Shown: positions 7,997 to 18,213, numbered from the stretch's first letter. The stretch is 58,566 bases of DNA from an uncultured Faecalibacterium sp. (GCA_934539245.1 CAKTCK010000011.1:1-58566); one strand, 5' to 3'. Made by a program: numbers and translations. Notes: generated by a model not told the origin, from the sequence alone.

Positions 7997-8224
7997 ATGA
8001 GTGGTTTGGTAGCTCTGGGCGCTGGCATTGCAGCGCTGACCGGTATTGGCGGCGGTATTGGCATTGGTATTGCAACTGGTAAGGCAACGGAGGCAATCTC
8101 CCGTCAGCCGGAGGCTTCCGGTAAGATCCAGACGAACCTGCTGCTGGGCGCTGCTCTGGCAGAAGGTACCGCAATTTTCGGCTTCGTCGTTGCACTGCTG
8201 ATCATCCTGTTCCTGGGCCAGTAA
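7997..8224 (+). CDS. atpE: F-type ATP synthase subunit c
   Basis: A 75-aa hairpin of two membrane helices forming the rotor ring. The polar loop has SRQPEA, as in all F-type c subunits. The ion-carrying glutamate is in [10 protein letters not shown] in helix 2. The extra residues known to bind sodium in Na+ c-rings (Gln in helix 1, Ser and Tyr near the Glu) are replaced by Ile, Gly and Phe, so proton coupling is more likely. AAAGGAG lies 8 nt upstream. Confidence 0.96.
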   Translation: MSGLVALGAGIAALTGIGGGIGIGIATGKATEAISRQPEASGKIQTNLLLGAALAEGTAIFGFVVALLIILFLGQ

Positions 8225-8239
8225 CGGAGGCGTGGACGA

Positions 8240-8731
8240 ATGCTGAAGTTGGATTTGAACCTGCTGTGGACCGTGGTGGATGTCCTGATCCTGTATGTGC
8301 TGCTGCGCAAGTTTTTGTTCAAGCCCATCCAGAATGTGCTGGATCAGCGCCAGAAGATGATCGAGGCAGACATTGCAGCGGCACAGACCTCCAAGACCGA
8401 GGCCGCTGCAGCGCTTACGACTGCGCAGGACAAGCTGCGTAATGTGGACAACGAAGCCGCAGCCCGCCGCGCAGCCTACGAAAAGCAGGCCGAGGTGGAA
8501 AAGCAGCAGCTGCTGGCCGATGCGCAGAAGCAGGCTGACGAGATCGTGGCTGCCGGTAAGGCTGCTGTGGAGATCGAGCGCCAGAACAAGCTGCGGGAAG
8601 CAGATGCACAGGCTACGGCACTGGCACGCTCCATGTGCGAAAAGCTTTTGAAACATAATTTGACCGCCCAGGATGATGATCAGCTGCTGGACGATCTGCT
8701 GCAGAAAGCAGGTGCAGGCAATGGCAACTGA
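8240..8731 (+). CDS. atpF: F-type ATP synthase subunit b
   Basis: Peripheral stalk subunit of 163 aa: one N-terminal membrane helix (LLWTVVDVLILYVLLRKFLF) and a long Ala/Glu/Lys/Gln-rich coiled coil. The length is normal for a lone b subunit, so the missing delta parts are not attached here. A GGAGG ribosome site precedes it, 15 nt after atpE. Its last 11 nt overlap the start of the delta-alpha fusion gene, implying translational coupling. Confidence 0.95.
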   Translation: MLKLDLNLLWTVVDVLILYVLLRKFLFKPIQNVLDQRQKMIEADIAAAQTSKTEAAAALTTAQDKLRNVDNEAAARRAAYEKQAEVEKQQLLADAQKQADEIVAAGKAAVEIERQNKLREADAQATALARSMCEKLLKHNLTAQDDDQLLDDLLQKAGAGNGN

Positions 8732-10475
8732 ATTCAGTCGTGAATTTTTTGCGGATAACCGCATCGTCAAGGCCAGCCTGCGCTGCGCTCATAAACTCCG
8801 CGAAAAAGATCTGGACCGCATCAAGACGGAGATCAAAAAGCTGTATGACGCCACGGAGGTCATCCTGAACATCACCGTGGACGAGAGCTTGCTTTCCGGC
8901 TATGTCCTGCAGGTGGGCGACCGCGTGTTCGACAATTCCGGCCGTCATCAGCTGGATAAAATGATGGAGGGCAAGCCCTCGCTGGCTACCCTCAAGACCC
9001 GCATCGAGGACTACAAGCCCGCCGAGACCTCTGCAGAGGGCGGCGTGGTCATCTCCTCCGCCGATGGCATCGTGCACATTGACGGCATGAACCGCGCTGT
9101 GTACGGCGAGATCGTCACCTTTGAAAACGGTGCCAAGGGTATGGTGGAAAGCGTAGAGCCGGAGCAGCTGGGCGTTATGCTGTTCGATGGTGCCGAGACC
9201 GTTGGTGTGGGCACCATGGTCACCCGCAGCGGCAAGCGCGCCGGTATCCCGGTGGGCGATGCTTTTCTGGGTCGTGTCATCAGCCCGCTGGGCGAGCCCA
9301 TTGACGGCAAAGGCCCCATCGAGGCCGAGGGCTACAACCCCATTGAGAAGCAGGCACCCAGTATTCTGGAGCGCCAGAGCGTGGACACCCCGCTGCACAC
9401 CGGCATACTGGCTATCGACTCCATGTTCCCCATCGGCCGCGGTCAGCGTGAGCTGATCATCGGCGACCGCCAGACCGGTAAGACTTCTATTGCCACCGAT
9501 GCCATCCTGAACCAGAAGGACAAGGATGTGCTGTGCATCTATGTTGCCATCGGTCAGAAGGCTTCCTCCATCGCCCGCGTGGCCGAGGATCTGAAAAAGC
9601 ACGGCGCTATGAGCTATACCACCATCGTGGCAGCTACTGCGTCGGATTCTGCCCCGCTGCAGTACATCGCCCCCTATGCAGGCACTGCACTGGCCGAGTA
9701 CTTCATGTCCAAGGGCAAGAGCGTGCTCATCGTCTATGATGACCTGTCCAAGCATGCGGTGGCCTACCGTGCCATCTCGCTGCTGCTGCGCCGCTCCCCG
9801 GGCCGTGAGGCTTACCCCGGCGATGTGTTCTATCTGCACTCCCGTCTGCTGGAGCGCTCCTGCCGTATGCGGGATGATCTGGGCGGCGGCTCTATCACCG
9901 CACTGCCCATCGTAGAGACGCAGGCCGGCGATGTTTCGGCCTACATCCCCACCAACGTCATCTCCATCACCGATGGTCAGATCTTCTTGGAGAGTGCCCT
10001 GTTCAACGCCGGCAACCGTCCGGCTGTCAACGTGGGTCTGTCGGTTTCCCGTGTGGGCGGCGCTGCCCAGACCAAGGCCATGAAAAAGGCCAACGCAAAC
10101 CTGCGTATCGAGCTGGCGCAGTATAAGGAGATGGAATCCTTTGCACAGTTCAGCTCCGATCTGGACGCCGAGACCCGCCGCCAGCTGGAGCACGGCAAGG
10201 CGCTGATGGAAATGCTCAAGCAGCCGCTGTGCCAGCCCAAGTCCGATGCCGAGCAGGTGGTCATTCTGGTGTTGGCCTCCCACGGCCTGCTGGACACCCT
10301 GCCTACCGCAGAGCAGCGGGAAAAGACCGCTGCCTTTGTGCGGCAGTTCCGTGCGGACGTCTCCGGCACCATGCAGAAGATCGATGCCGACGGCAAGCTG
10401 GAGCCCGACCGGGTGGATGCCATCCTGAACGCTTGGAAAGCTTATGCGGGAGGCAATGACCATGTCGTCCAGTAA
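8721..10475 (+). CDS. atpA: ATP synthase alpha subunit with N-terminal delta C-domain fusion
   Basis: 584 aa against the usual 500-505 for alpha. Residues 25-82 match the C-terminal domain of the delta subunit: LDRIKTEIKKLYDATEV, then NITVDESLLSGYVLQVGDRV and DNSGRHQLDKM, the delta signature. From about residue 87 a normal alpha follows: ATLKTRIEDY, the beta-barrel, Walker A GDRQTGKT at 248-255, SPGREAYPGDVFYLHSRLLE with the arginine finger region, and a full C-terminal helical domain. The N-terminal helical domain of delta is absent here and elsewhere in the operon. The frame is continuous without stops. ATG 8721 overlaps atpF by 11 nt. The fusion is seen directly; its stalk role is inference. 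Confidence 0.93.
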   Translation: MATEFSREFFADNRIVKASLRCAHKLREKDLDRIKTEIKKLYDATEVILNITVDESLLSGYVLQVGDRVFDNSGRHQLDKMMEGKPSLATLKTRIEDYKPAETSAEGGVVISSADGIVHIDGMNRAVYGEIVTFENGAKGMVESVEPEQLGVMLFDGAETVGVGTMVTRSGKRAGIPVGDAFLGRVISPLGEPIDGKGPIEAEGYNPIEKQAPSILERQSVDTPLHTGILAIDSMFPIGRGQRELIIGDRQTGKTSIATDAILNQKDKDVLCIYVAIGQKASSIARVAEDLKKHGAMSYTTIVAATASDSAPLQYIAPYAGTALAEYFMSKGKSVLIVYDDLSKHAVAYRAISLLLRRSPGREAYPGDVFYLHSRLLERSCRMRDDLGGGSITALPIVETQAGDVSAYIPTNVISITDGQIFLESALFNAGNRPAVNVGLSVSRVGGAAQTKAMKKANANLRIELAQYKEMESFAQFSSDLDAETRRQLEHGKALMEMLKQPLCQPKSDAEQVVILVLASHGLLDTLPTAEQREKTAAFVRQFRADVSGTMQKIDADGKLEPDRVDAILNAWKAYAGGNDHVVQ

Positions 10476-11340
10476 GCTGCTGAAGGAGCGCATCGAGAGC
10501 ATTCAGGATACCATGAAGATCACCAATGCCATGTACCTGATCTCTTCGTCCAAGCTGCGCAAGGCACGGCAGAACTACCAGAATGTGTCCCCCTACTTCA
10601 ACCGTATGCGGGATACCATCTCCCGTGTTGTGCCGCATCTGCCGGAGGAGCCGGAGCACCCCTTCTTCCACGAGCGGAATCTGGAAAACCCCCGGCGGGC
10701 GTATCTGGTGCTTACTGCCGATAAGGGCATGGCAGGTGCTTATAACCAGAACCTGCTCAAGTTTCTGCGGGAGCACTCTGATACCAATGACCGCTTTTAT
10801 GTCATCGGTCAGGTGGGCTACCGCGCTCTGCGCCACCGGGACCCCCGCCTTGTGGAAGAGTTCCGTTACAGTGCTACCGCACCCACCTTGCAGCGTGCCC
10901 GCGACATCACGGTGGACGCTATCGATGATTTCAAGTCCGGCAAGCTGGACGAGATCTACATCGTCTACACCAAGATCCAGAACGCTCTTACCAGTGAGCC
11001 GGTTATGGAGCGTCTGCTGCCGTTGGATCGGCGGTATTTGCAGCCTGCTCCCAAGGGTCTGGGCGACCCCAGGGGCGAGGTGGAACTGGTGCCGGACGCA
11101 TGGACGGTGTTCGAGCAGATCGCACCCATCTATATGCACGGCATGATCTTTGGTGCCATGACCGAGAGCTTCTGCGCCGAGCAGAGCGCCCGCATGACCG
11201 CCATGGATTCCGCCACCAAGAGCGCCAATGACATGATCCGGGACTTGCAGCTGGAATACAACCGCACCCGTCAGGGCTCCATTACGCAGGAAATCACCGA
11301 GATCATCGGCGGCGCGGCTGCCGTGCAGGATCGGACATAA
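10462..11340 (+). CDS. atpG: F-type ATP synthase gamma subunit
   Basis: Central rotor shaft, 292 aa. The N-terminal helix KLLKERIESIQDTMKITNAMYLISSSKLRKA and the C-terminal helix SARMTAMDSATKSANDMI with RQGSITQEITEIIGGAAA are the family signatures that form the coiled-coil shaft. ATG 10462 is preferred over 10444 and 10456 because GGGAGG lies 8 nt upstream. It overlaps the alpha gene by 14 nt. The middle (residues 75-200) is the normal Rossmann-like region. Confidence 0.95.
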   Translation: MSSSKLLKERIESIQDTMKITNAMYLISSSKLRKARQNYQNVSPYFNRMRDTISRVVPHLPEEPEHPFFHERNLENPRRAYLVLTADKGMAGAYNQNLLKFLREHSDTNDRFYVIGQVGYRALRHRDPRLVEEFRYSATAPTLQRARDITVDAIDDFKSGKLDEIYIVYTKIQNALTSEPVMERLLPLDRRYLQPAPKGLGDPRGEVELVPDAWTVFEQIAPIYMHGMIFGAMTESFCAEQSARMTAMDSATKSANDMIRDLQLEYNRTRQGSITQEITEIIGGAAAVQDRT

Positions 11341-11405
11341 TAAAGGAACTTTCTCTGGCATCGCACAGCGATGACTGAGAGGGTCGTTGGACAAACAAGA
11401 TTTGA

Positions 11406-12832
<1,427 letters not shown>

Positions 12833-12833
<1 letters not shown>

Positions 12834-13240
12834 TGAACAAGTTCATGCTGAACATCACAGCGTCCAGCGGCGAGTTCTATCAGGGCGACTGCGAGGATCT
12901 CACCCTGCCCATCAGCGACGGCATCTACGGCGTACAGGCCGGGCATAACCCGGTTCTGGTGGCGCTGCACATGGGCATCCTCCACTTTGTGGTGGACGGC
13001 AAAGCCCGGGATGTGCTGGTGGGTGACGGCATTGCCGAGGTGACCCCCGCCTATGTGATGGTGCTGGTGGACAGCGCTGAGAACCCGGAGGACATCGACA
13101 AGAACCGTGCCGAGGCCGCCCGCATCCGCGCCGAGGAACGCTTGCAGCATAAGCAGAGCATGCACGAGTATTACCAGAGTAAAATTGCGCTGGATCGTGC
13201 CATGCAGCGTTTGCAGACCGCCGCAAAGTATAAGCGCTAA
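12833..13240 (+). CDS. atpC: F-type ATP synthase epsilon subunit
   Basis: 135 aa. The N-terminal beta-sandwich has the family's FYQGDCEDLTLPISDGIYGVQ... GHNPVL pattern and the C-terminal half is an Ala/Arg/Glu helical hairpin, the part that inhibits hydrolysis in other bacteria. Last gene of the operon, directly followed by a strong terminator. Confidence 0.94.
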
Positions 13241-13254
13241 AAAGTATGAAAATC

Positions 13255-13296
13255 AAAAGCCCTCGGGAATGTATATACGCATTCCCGAGGGCTTTT
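13255..13296 (+). terminator. Bidirectional terminator after atpC
   Basis: A 17-bp near-perfect stem (13255-13271 with 13280-13296) with A-run and T-run ends, so it can stop both the atp operon and the convergent small HTH gene. Confidence 0.9.
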
Positions 13297-13348
13297 GGCA
13301 TTATATTGCAAACTCCAAGGATGTTATTAATAGTGTACGAGGTGTTCA

Positions 13349-13543
13349 TTAATTGGAAGAGCTATCATTAAATGTGATAGCATTACGATTCTGACATACC
13401 TTTGACACCCAAGATTGAGAGCGCCCCAAGAATGCAGCGATGCGCTCCTGCGAGAAGTGATATTCATGATAGAGACTGATGCAAAGCATTTTCTCCTCCT
13501 CGGAAGGAAGAGGAGGAACACTTCCGGTAAGAACAGAAAACAT
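13349..13543 (-). CDS. Small helix-turn-helix protein (64 aa)
   Basis: A 64-aa protein whose residues 15-52 read as a helix-turn-helix: EEEKMLCISLYHEYHFSQ, then ERIAAFLGRSQSWVSKVCQ, where the second helix has the SxSWVSK pattern seen in ParB-type and sigma-like DNA-binding helices. AAAGGAG lies 8 nt before the ATG and a strong promoter lies further upstream. It is divergent from the SPFH gene. It may be a regulator; no targets are shown. Confidence 0.7.
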   Translation of the reverse strand: MFSVLTGSVPPLPSEEEKMLCISLYHEYHFSQERIAAFLGRSQSWVSKVCQNRNAITFNDSSSN

Positions 13544-13588
13544 AGAGAAAACTCCTTTCGTGTAGACGCTAATTGTATCGATAAATGT

Positions 13589-13617
13589 ATTATATCATAA
13601 AAGAGGCTATTCGTCAA
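13589..13617 (-). promoter_or_regulatory. Sigma-A promoter of the small HTH gene
   Basis: Minus strand -35 TTGACG (13612-13617), a 17-bp spacer, -10 TATAAT (13589-13594). About 45 nt before the ATG at 13543. Confidence 0.85.
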
Positions 13618-13722
13618 TATTCTAACGTATCAAAAAATAACGAATGCAAGATGAGAAAAAATATGCGAGTATTCCTGATTATTTTGCTGGCTTGAATATA
13701 CTGTTTTTTGAAAAGAGAACAC

Positions 13723-13751
13723 TTGACAGACTTTCTCTAAAGTGATATGAT
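13723..13751 (+). promoter_or_regulatory. Sigma-A promoter of the SPFH gene
   Basis: -35 TTGACA (13723-13728), a 17-bp spacer, -10 TATGAT (13746-13751). About 50 nt before the ATG at 13801. Confidence 0.85.
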
Positions 13752-13800
13752 TTTGATATCAGAAAGAAATGCTTCCGACCCTGATAAGGAGGGACTTGTT

Positions 13801-14838
13801 ATGGAAGAGAAAATTTTGAATACCCGCAAAAACGGCATGACCGCGCTTCTGCTCACGTTGCTGGGCTATGTGGCATCCATCGCTCTGTTCATTTACAGCA
13901 TCACCCTGCTGAATGCAGACCGGATGCTTCTGGGCGTGCCGCTGCTGATTTTGTCCATTGCGTATTGGATCGCAGGCATTTTCCTGTTCTGCGGCCTCAA
14001 GGTGTTAAAGCCGCAGGAGGCGCTGGTACTCACCCTGTTTGGTGATTACATCGGCACCCTGAAGGGACAGGGCTTTTACTGGGTAAACCCCTTCTGCACC
14101 GCCGTCAACCCCGCCGCAGGCACCCGCCTGAGCCAGAGCGGAGACGTGAACAGCAAGGAAACCAGCGTGGCTGCGCTGTTTGGCAATAACGGTCAGAATG
14201 CTCAGCTGAGCGCTGAGTCCATGAGCAAGAAGATCTCCCTCAAGATGATGACCCTGAACAACTCCCGCCAGAAGATCAACGATTGTCTGGGTAACCCGGT
14301 GGAGATCGGCATTGCAGTTATCTGGCGCGTGACCGATACCGCCAAGGCTGTGTTCAATGTGGATAACTACAAGGAATATCTCTCCCTGCAATGCGACAGC
14401 GCCCTGCGCAATGTGGTGCGGGTGTACCCCTATGATGTTGCCCCTAACGTGGACACCACCGGCGACGGTGTAGCCGACGAGGGCAGCCTGCGCGGCTCCT
14501 CTGAGGTGGTGGCTGCCCGCATCCGGGACGAGATTCAGAAGAACGTGTCCGAGGCTGGCATCGAGGTGGTGGAAGCCCGCATTACCTATCTGGCTTATGC
14601 ACCGGAAATCGCAGCGGTCATGCTGCAGCGCCAGCAGGCCAGTGCCATCATTGACGCCCGTAAGATGATCGTGGACGGCGCTGTGGGCATGGTGGAAATG
14701 GCGCTGGATCGTCTGAACGAGAACAAGGTAGTGGAGCTGGACGATGAACGCAAGGCGGCAATGGTGTCCAATCTGCTGGTGGTGCTGTGCGGCAACCGGG
14801 ATGCTCAGCCCATCGTGAACAGCGGCAGCCTGTACTAA
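13801..14838 (+). CDS. SPFH / band 7 domain membrane protein
   Basis: A 345-aa protein with two N-terminal membrane helices (residues 15-35 and 42-65), then an SPFH domain beginning at [30 protein letters not shown] and containing [23 protein letters not shown] helical region rich in Ala, Glu and Arg ends the protein. SPFH proteins form large ring or cage assemblies at membrane microdomains. AAGGAGGG lies 9 nt before ATG 13801. The stop overlaps the start of the Arc-like gene as TAATG, so the two are translationally coupled. Confidence 0.9.
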   Translation: MEEKILNTRKNGMTALLLTLLGYVASIALFIYSITLLNADRMLLGVPLLILSIAYWIAGIFLFCGLKVLKPQEALVLTLFGDYIGTLKGQGFYWVNPFCTAVNPAAGTRLSQSGDVNSKETSVAALFGNNGQNAQLSAESMSKKISLKMMTLNNSRQKINDCLGNPVEIGIAVIWRVTDTAKAVFNVDNYKEYLSLQCDSALRNVVRVYPYDVAPNVDTTGDGVADEGSLRGSSEVVAARIRDEIQKNVSEAGIEVVEARITYLAYAPEIAAVMLQRQQASAIIDARKMIVDGAVGMVEMALDRLNENKVVELDDERKAAMVSNLLVVLCGNRDAQPIVNSGSLY

Positions 14839-15038
14839 TGGCCGAGCCGAAAAAACAGGTGCCCCTGCGCCTGAACGCAAAGCTCTACGATGCCCTTGCC
14901 GCTTGGGCAGAGGATGACTTCCGCTCGGTGAACGGGCAGATCGAATACCTGCTTACCGAGTGCGTGCGTCAGCGCAAAAAGAACGGGAAATATGTCTCCG
15001 ACCAGCTGGACGTCCCGCCAGAGCTGGATCTCCATTGA
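14838..15038 (+). CDS. Arc-like ribbon-helix-helix protein
   Basis: A 66-aa protein. Residues 5-45 fit the ribbon-helix-helix fold: a short strand [17 protein letters not shown] then a helix with [15 protein letters not shown]. In this family such proteins bind DNA as dimers. ATG 14838 shares bases with the SPFH stop, so it is translated by coupling. What it regulates, perhaps its own operon, is not shown. Confidence 0.8.
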   Translation: MAEPKKQVPLRLNAKLYDALAAWAEDDFRSVNGQIEYLLTECVRQRKKNGKYVSDQLDVPPELDLH

Positions 15039-15066
15039 AGCGCCCGCAACAAACGCAAATTATAAA

Positions 15067-15105
15067 ATAAGGCTGCTGTGCAAACGATGCGCAGCAGCCT
15101 TTATC
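15067..15105. terminator. Bidirectional terminator between the Arc-like gene and ogt
   Basis: Stem AAGGCTGCTG (15069-15078) with CAGCAGCCTT (15092-15101), A/T-rich on both flanks. It lies between two convergent genes. Confidence 0.8.
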
Positions 15106-15111
15106 GTTATC

Positions 15112-15582
15112 TTAAAACCGTTCCAATTCCAGCAGATATTCCTTGATGTCCAGCCCTTCGGCGTAGCCGGTCAGGCTGCCGTCTGCGCCAATAACCCGGT
15201 GGCAGGGCACCACGATGCACAGCGGGTTGCGGTGGCAGGCGCTGCCCACGGCGCGGCTTGCCTTGGGCTTGCCCAGCGCCGCCGCCAGCTGTCCGTAGGT
15301 GCGCACCTCCCCGTAGGGGATTTTGCGCAGCTGTGCCCATACCGCCTGCTGAAAGGGCGTGCCCTTTGCCGCCAGCGGCAGGTCGAACTCCCGGCGCACC
15401 CCGGCAAAATATTCGTTCAGCTGTTCCTCGGCTTCTTGTAACAGGGATGTTTCCACCACCCTGCGGGGCAGCGGCTCCAGCTCCGGTGCGCCGTCCGGGC
15501 AAAAATGTACCCCGCACAGTGCGTCGTTCTCCTCCTCCAAGCAGATGGCACCAAGGATGCTGTTGATGTACCAGACGTTCAA
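15112..15582 (-). CDS. ogt: Methylated-DNA-[protein]-cysteine S-methyltransferase
   Basis: Repairs O6-alkylguanine by suicidal transfer of the alkyl group to its cysteine. 156 aa. The active site PCHRV sits in IVVPCHRVIGADGSLTGYA, with the helix-turn-helix segment KIPYGEVRTYGQLAAALGKP. There is no ATG near the N-terminus. TTG 15582 is chosen because AAGGAAGAGG lies about 7 nt upstream and it gives the usual short NVWY start; a further TTG at 15606 is less likely. Convergent with the Arc-like gene. Confidence 0.92.
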   Translation of the reverse strand: MNVWYINSILGAICLEEENDALCGVHFCPDGAPELEPLPRRVVETSLLQEAEEQLNEYFAGVRREFDLPLAAKGTPFQQAVWAQLRKIPYGEVRTYGQLAAALGKPKASRAVGSACHRNPLCIVVPCHRVIGADGSLTGYAEGLDIKEYLLELERF

Positions 15583-15669
15583 AACCGGCCTCTTCCTTTC
15601 CTGCAAGAATGTGCTATACTGGTATTATCTTAACACAAAAGCTTCCGTGAGGAAAGGGGCGTTTCAACT

Positions 15670-16392
15670 ATGGTCAAGGCACTGGAAGATATCATTGCAA
15701 AAAGCAGCAGCATCGTCTTTTTCGGCGGCGCGGGCGTTTCTACAGAAAGCGGCATCCCGGATTTCCGCAGTGTGGACGGGCTGTACCACCAGAAATACGA
15801 CTACCCGCCCGAAACCATCCTCAGCCATACCTTCTGGGAGGAAAACCCGGAGGAGTTCTACCGTTTTTACCGCGATAAGCTAATTGTAAAGGGCGCAAAG
15901 CCCAACGCTGCTCATCTGCGGCTGGCAAAACTGGAGCAGCAGGGCAAGCTGCGGGCGGTGGTCACCCAGAACATTGACGGCCTGCATCAGGCGGCAGGCA
16001 GCAAAACGGTGTACGAGCTGCACGGCAGCACCCTGCGCAACTACTGCACCCGCTGCGGCAAGTTCTACGATGTGGATTTTATCGCAAACAGCACAGGCGT
16101 GCCCCGCTGTACCGAGTGCGGCGGCATTGTAAAGCCGGACGTAGTGCTTTACGAGGAGGGTCTGGACGAGGAGGTGCTGTCCGGTGCAGTGGATGCCATC
16201 CGCCATGCCGATACCCTTATCATCGGCGGCACCAGTCTGGTGGTGTACCCCGCCGCCGGGCTCATCCGGTACTTCCGGGGTGAAAACTTGGTGGTCATCA
16301 ATATGCAGCCCACCGGGGCGGATGCCTCTGCCGACCTGTGCATCGCAAAGCCCATCGGGCAGGTGTTGAGCGAGGACGTTTCGCTGGACTGA
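15670..16392 (+). CDS. cobB: NAD-dependent protein deacylase (sirtuin)
   Basis: A 240-aa sirtuin. The NAD-binding GGAGVSTESGIPDFRS, the TQNIDGLH motif, the catalytic histidine in YELHGS, and a four-cysteine zinc site (CTRC and CTEC) are all present, with GTSLVVYPAAGLI near the C-terminus. It removes acyl groups from lysines using NAD+ and releases nicotinamide. GAGGAAAGG precedes ATG 15670. It is divergent from ogt with a TATACT -10-like box in between. Confidence 0.95.
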   Translation: MVKALEDIIAKSSSIVFFGGAGVSTESGIPDFRSVDGLYHQKYDYPPETILSHTFWEENPEEFYRFYRDKLIVKGAKPNAAHLRLAKLEQQGKLRAVVTQNIDGLHQAAGSKTVYELHGSTLRNYCTRCGKFYDVDFIANSTGVPRCTECGGIVKPDVVLYEEGLDEEVLSGAVDAIRHADTLIIGGTSLVVYPAAGLIRYFRGENLVVINMQPTGADASADLCIAKPIGQVLSEDVSLD

Positions 16393-16483
16393 TTTTTACG
16401 CTGTAAGGTGCGCTGTTTCGCGCCGGTTTGCACGCAGTTTTCCGTATGCTGATGGAAAGAACATCAGAACGGAGGAACTGCAA

Positions 16484-17113
16484 ATGATCCAAGTATGCGA
16501 CCCGCCGCGTCAGCGGCAGGTACGGCGGCTTTCCGCCGAGGAATTTTTTACATTGGTGCGCTGCGGCGGGGCGGGGTTTTACCGTCCCTGCTCCGAGGTA
16601 CTGCGGATGCTGACCGCAGGCGAGGCGTGGGGCACACCCGGGGCGGCGCTGCTGGTGCTGCCTCTCACCGCCGATACCGCCGCCGCAGCGGCACTGCGCA
16701 GCTGGCTGGGACGCAGGCAGCTGGAGGGCGGCTGTCTGCTTACCCCGCCGGTGTGCACCGGCACGGAGCTGCCCGCCCAGCTGGTGGAGATTGCCGCAGC
16801 CCGGGCAGACCGGCTGCGCCGCAAGGGTACGGCATGGGCGGTGGTAGAGTGTACCGAGACGGCGGTAGCGCTGTTGCCGCTGTATTTCCGGCAGGGCTTT
16901 GGGCTGCGGGCGTTGCGTCCGCTGGAAAGCCTTGCACCATGCTTTTTGCTGCGCACCGGCTGTGCGCCCGCCCGCACTGCGCCGGTGTGGGTGCCGCTGG
17001 AAGATAGGGTACAGCTGGCGCTGCTGCTGGCAAAAGGCTATGCCGCGCTGGACAGCCGCCCCTACGGCGGCAGCCTTGCGCTGGCGCTTTATCCGCTGAA
17101 AGAAACGGAATAA
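16484..17113 (+). CDS. GNAT-like hypothetical protein
   Basis: A 209-aa Ala/Leu/Arg-rich protein. The segment around residues 118-150 (WAVVECTETAVALLPLYFRQGFGLRALRPL) resembles the last strand-helix of GNAT acetyltransferases, where an aromatic-Phe-Gly turn follows the acceptor helix. The acetyl-CoA loop is not clearly seen, so the assignment is tentative. GGAGG lies 7 nt upstream. It lies 27 nt before the dehydrogenase gene and is probably co-transcribed. Confidence 0.6.
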   Translation: MIQVCDPPRQRQVRRLSAEEFFTLVRCGGAGFYRPCSEVLRMLTAGEAWGTPGAALLVLPLTADTAAAAALRSWLGRRQLEGGCLLTPPVCTGTELPAQLVEIAAARADRLRRKGTAWAVVECTETAVALLPLYFRQGFGLRALRPLESLAPCFLLRTGCAPARTAPVWVPLEDRVQLALLLAKGYAALDSRPYGGSLALALYPLKETE

Positions 17114-17140
17114 CGTAAACCAGAGAGGGAATGAGAAATT

Positions 17141-18103
17141 ATGAAGGCAGTGATCCTTGAAAGCTATGTGATGGAAGAAGGGGATTTGGACTGGTCCGGG
17201 GTAAAGGCAATGGTGCCGGACACCACCAGCTATGTGCGCACCGACTACGCCGATATTGCACCCCGCATTGGGGATGCAGAGCTGGTGCTCATCAACAAGT
17301 GCCGCATTGACGAGGCAGTATTGGCGCAGTGCCCGAACCTTAAATGGGTGGGTATCATCGCCACCGGCACGGATAATATTGACCTTGACGCCTGCCGCAG
17401 CCATGGGGTGGCAGTAGCCAACGTGCCGGGGTACTCTACTTACAGCGTGGCGCAGATGACCTTCAGCCTGCTGCTGGCCATCTGCCAGTGCGCCCAGCGG
17501 TACGACCGGGCGGTAAAGGCCGGGTACTGGCAGCTGGGCATCCCGGCGGAGTACGGTCTGCTGCCGCAGGTGGAGCTGCTGGGCAAGACTTTTGGCATCT
17601 ACGGCTACGGCAGCATCGGCCGCCAGACCGCCCGCATTGCAAAGGCCTTTGGCATGGAGGTGCTGGTGTGCACCCGCACGGTGCGCCCGGCGTACGCCGC
17701 CGATGGGGTGGAGTTCGTGGACTTTAACACCCTGCTTGCCCGCAGCGATGTGCTCAGTCTGCATTGCCCGGCCACCCCGGCAACCCGCGGGCTGATGAGC
17801 CGAGAAGCCCTTGCCAAAATGAAGCCCGGTGCCATTCTGCTGAACACCGCTCGGGGCGCACTGGTGGACGAGGAAGCCGTAGCCGATGCGCTGGAAAGCG
17901 GAAAGCTTGCCTTTTACGGCGCAGACGCCTTTGCCACCGAGCCGCTGCCGCCCCAAAGCCGGCTGCGCGGCCTGCCGGGCGCAGTGCTTACCCCGCACAT
18001 TGCATGGACTACCAAGGAAGCATTGCAGCGGCTGATGGATATCACCACCGGCAACCTGCGCAGCTTTCTGGCCGGTAAGAGCGAGAATATCGTCAACCCT
18101 TGA
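17141..18103 (+). CDS. D-2-hydroxyacid dehydrogenase
   Basis: A 320-aa NAD-dependent oxidoreductase that interconverts a 2-oxo acid and a D-2-hydroxy acid. The Rossmann motif is GYGSIGRQTARIA (about residues 153-165). The catalytic Arg is in NTARGALVDEEAV, the Glu in FATEPLP, and the His in LTPHIAW. The hydroxypyruvate/glycerate dehydrogenase-like branch is possible, but substrate cannot be fixed. GAGAGGG precedes the ATG by 11 nt. Confidence 0.92.
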   Translation: MKAVILESYVMEEGDLDWSGVKAMVPDTTSYVRTDYADIAPRIGDAELVLINKCRIDEAVLAQCPNLKWVGIIATGTDNIDLDACRSHGVAVANVPGYSTYSVAQMTFSLLLAICQCAQRYDRAVKAGYWQLGIPAEYGLLPQVELLGKTFGIYGYGSIGRQTARIAKAFGMEVLVCTRTVRPAYAADGVEFVDFNTLLARSDVLSLHCPATPATRGLMSREALAKMKPGAILLNTARGALVDEEAVADALESGKLAFYGADAFATEPLPPQSRLRGLPGAVLTPHIAWTTKEALQRLMDITTGNLRSFLAGKSENIVNP

Positions 18104-18168
18104 TTTTGGCAGGGCACTGTACAATCGCAAGTCAAGAAATTAGCGCAACATGAAAACAGCATATTAGT

Positions 18169-18213
18169 GAAAAGAGCGACCGCACATGGTTTTGTGCGGC
18201 CGCTCTTTCTGTA
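18169..18213. terminator. Bidirectional terminator between convergent genes
   Basis: A 16-bp near-perfect stem (18171-18186 with 18193-18208) flanked by A-run and T-run, placed between the dehydrogenase and the M15 peptidase gene on the opposite strand. Confidence 0.85.

Noticed and set aside
7997..8224. A sodium-dependent ATP synthase
   Set aside because: The Gln, Ser and Tyr of the Na+ motif in subunit c are not present.
8613..10502. A 629-aa reading frame on the minus strand
   Set aside because: It is the shadow of the alpha gene; it has no ribosome site and no family match, and the plus-strand alpha is certain.
16298..18130. A 610-aa reading frame on the minus strand
   Set aside because: It covers the sirtuin end, GNAT-like and dehydrogenase genes in reverse and has no domain or ribosome site.
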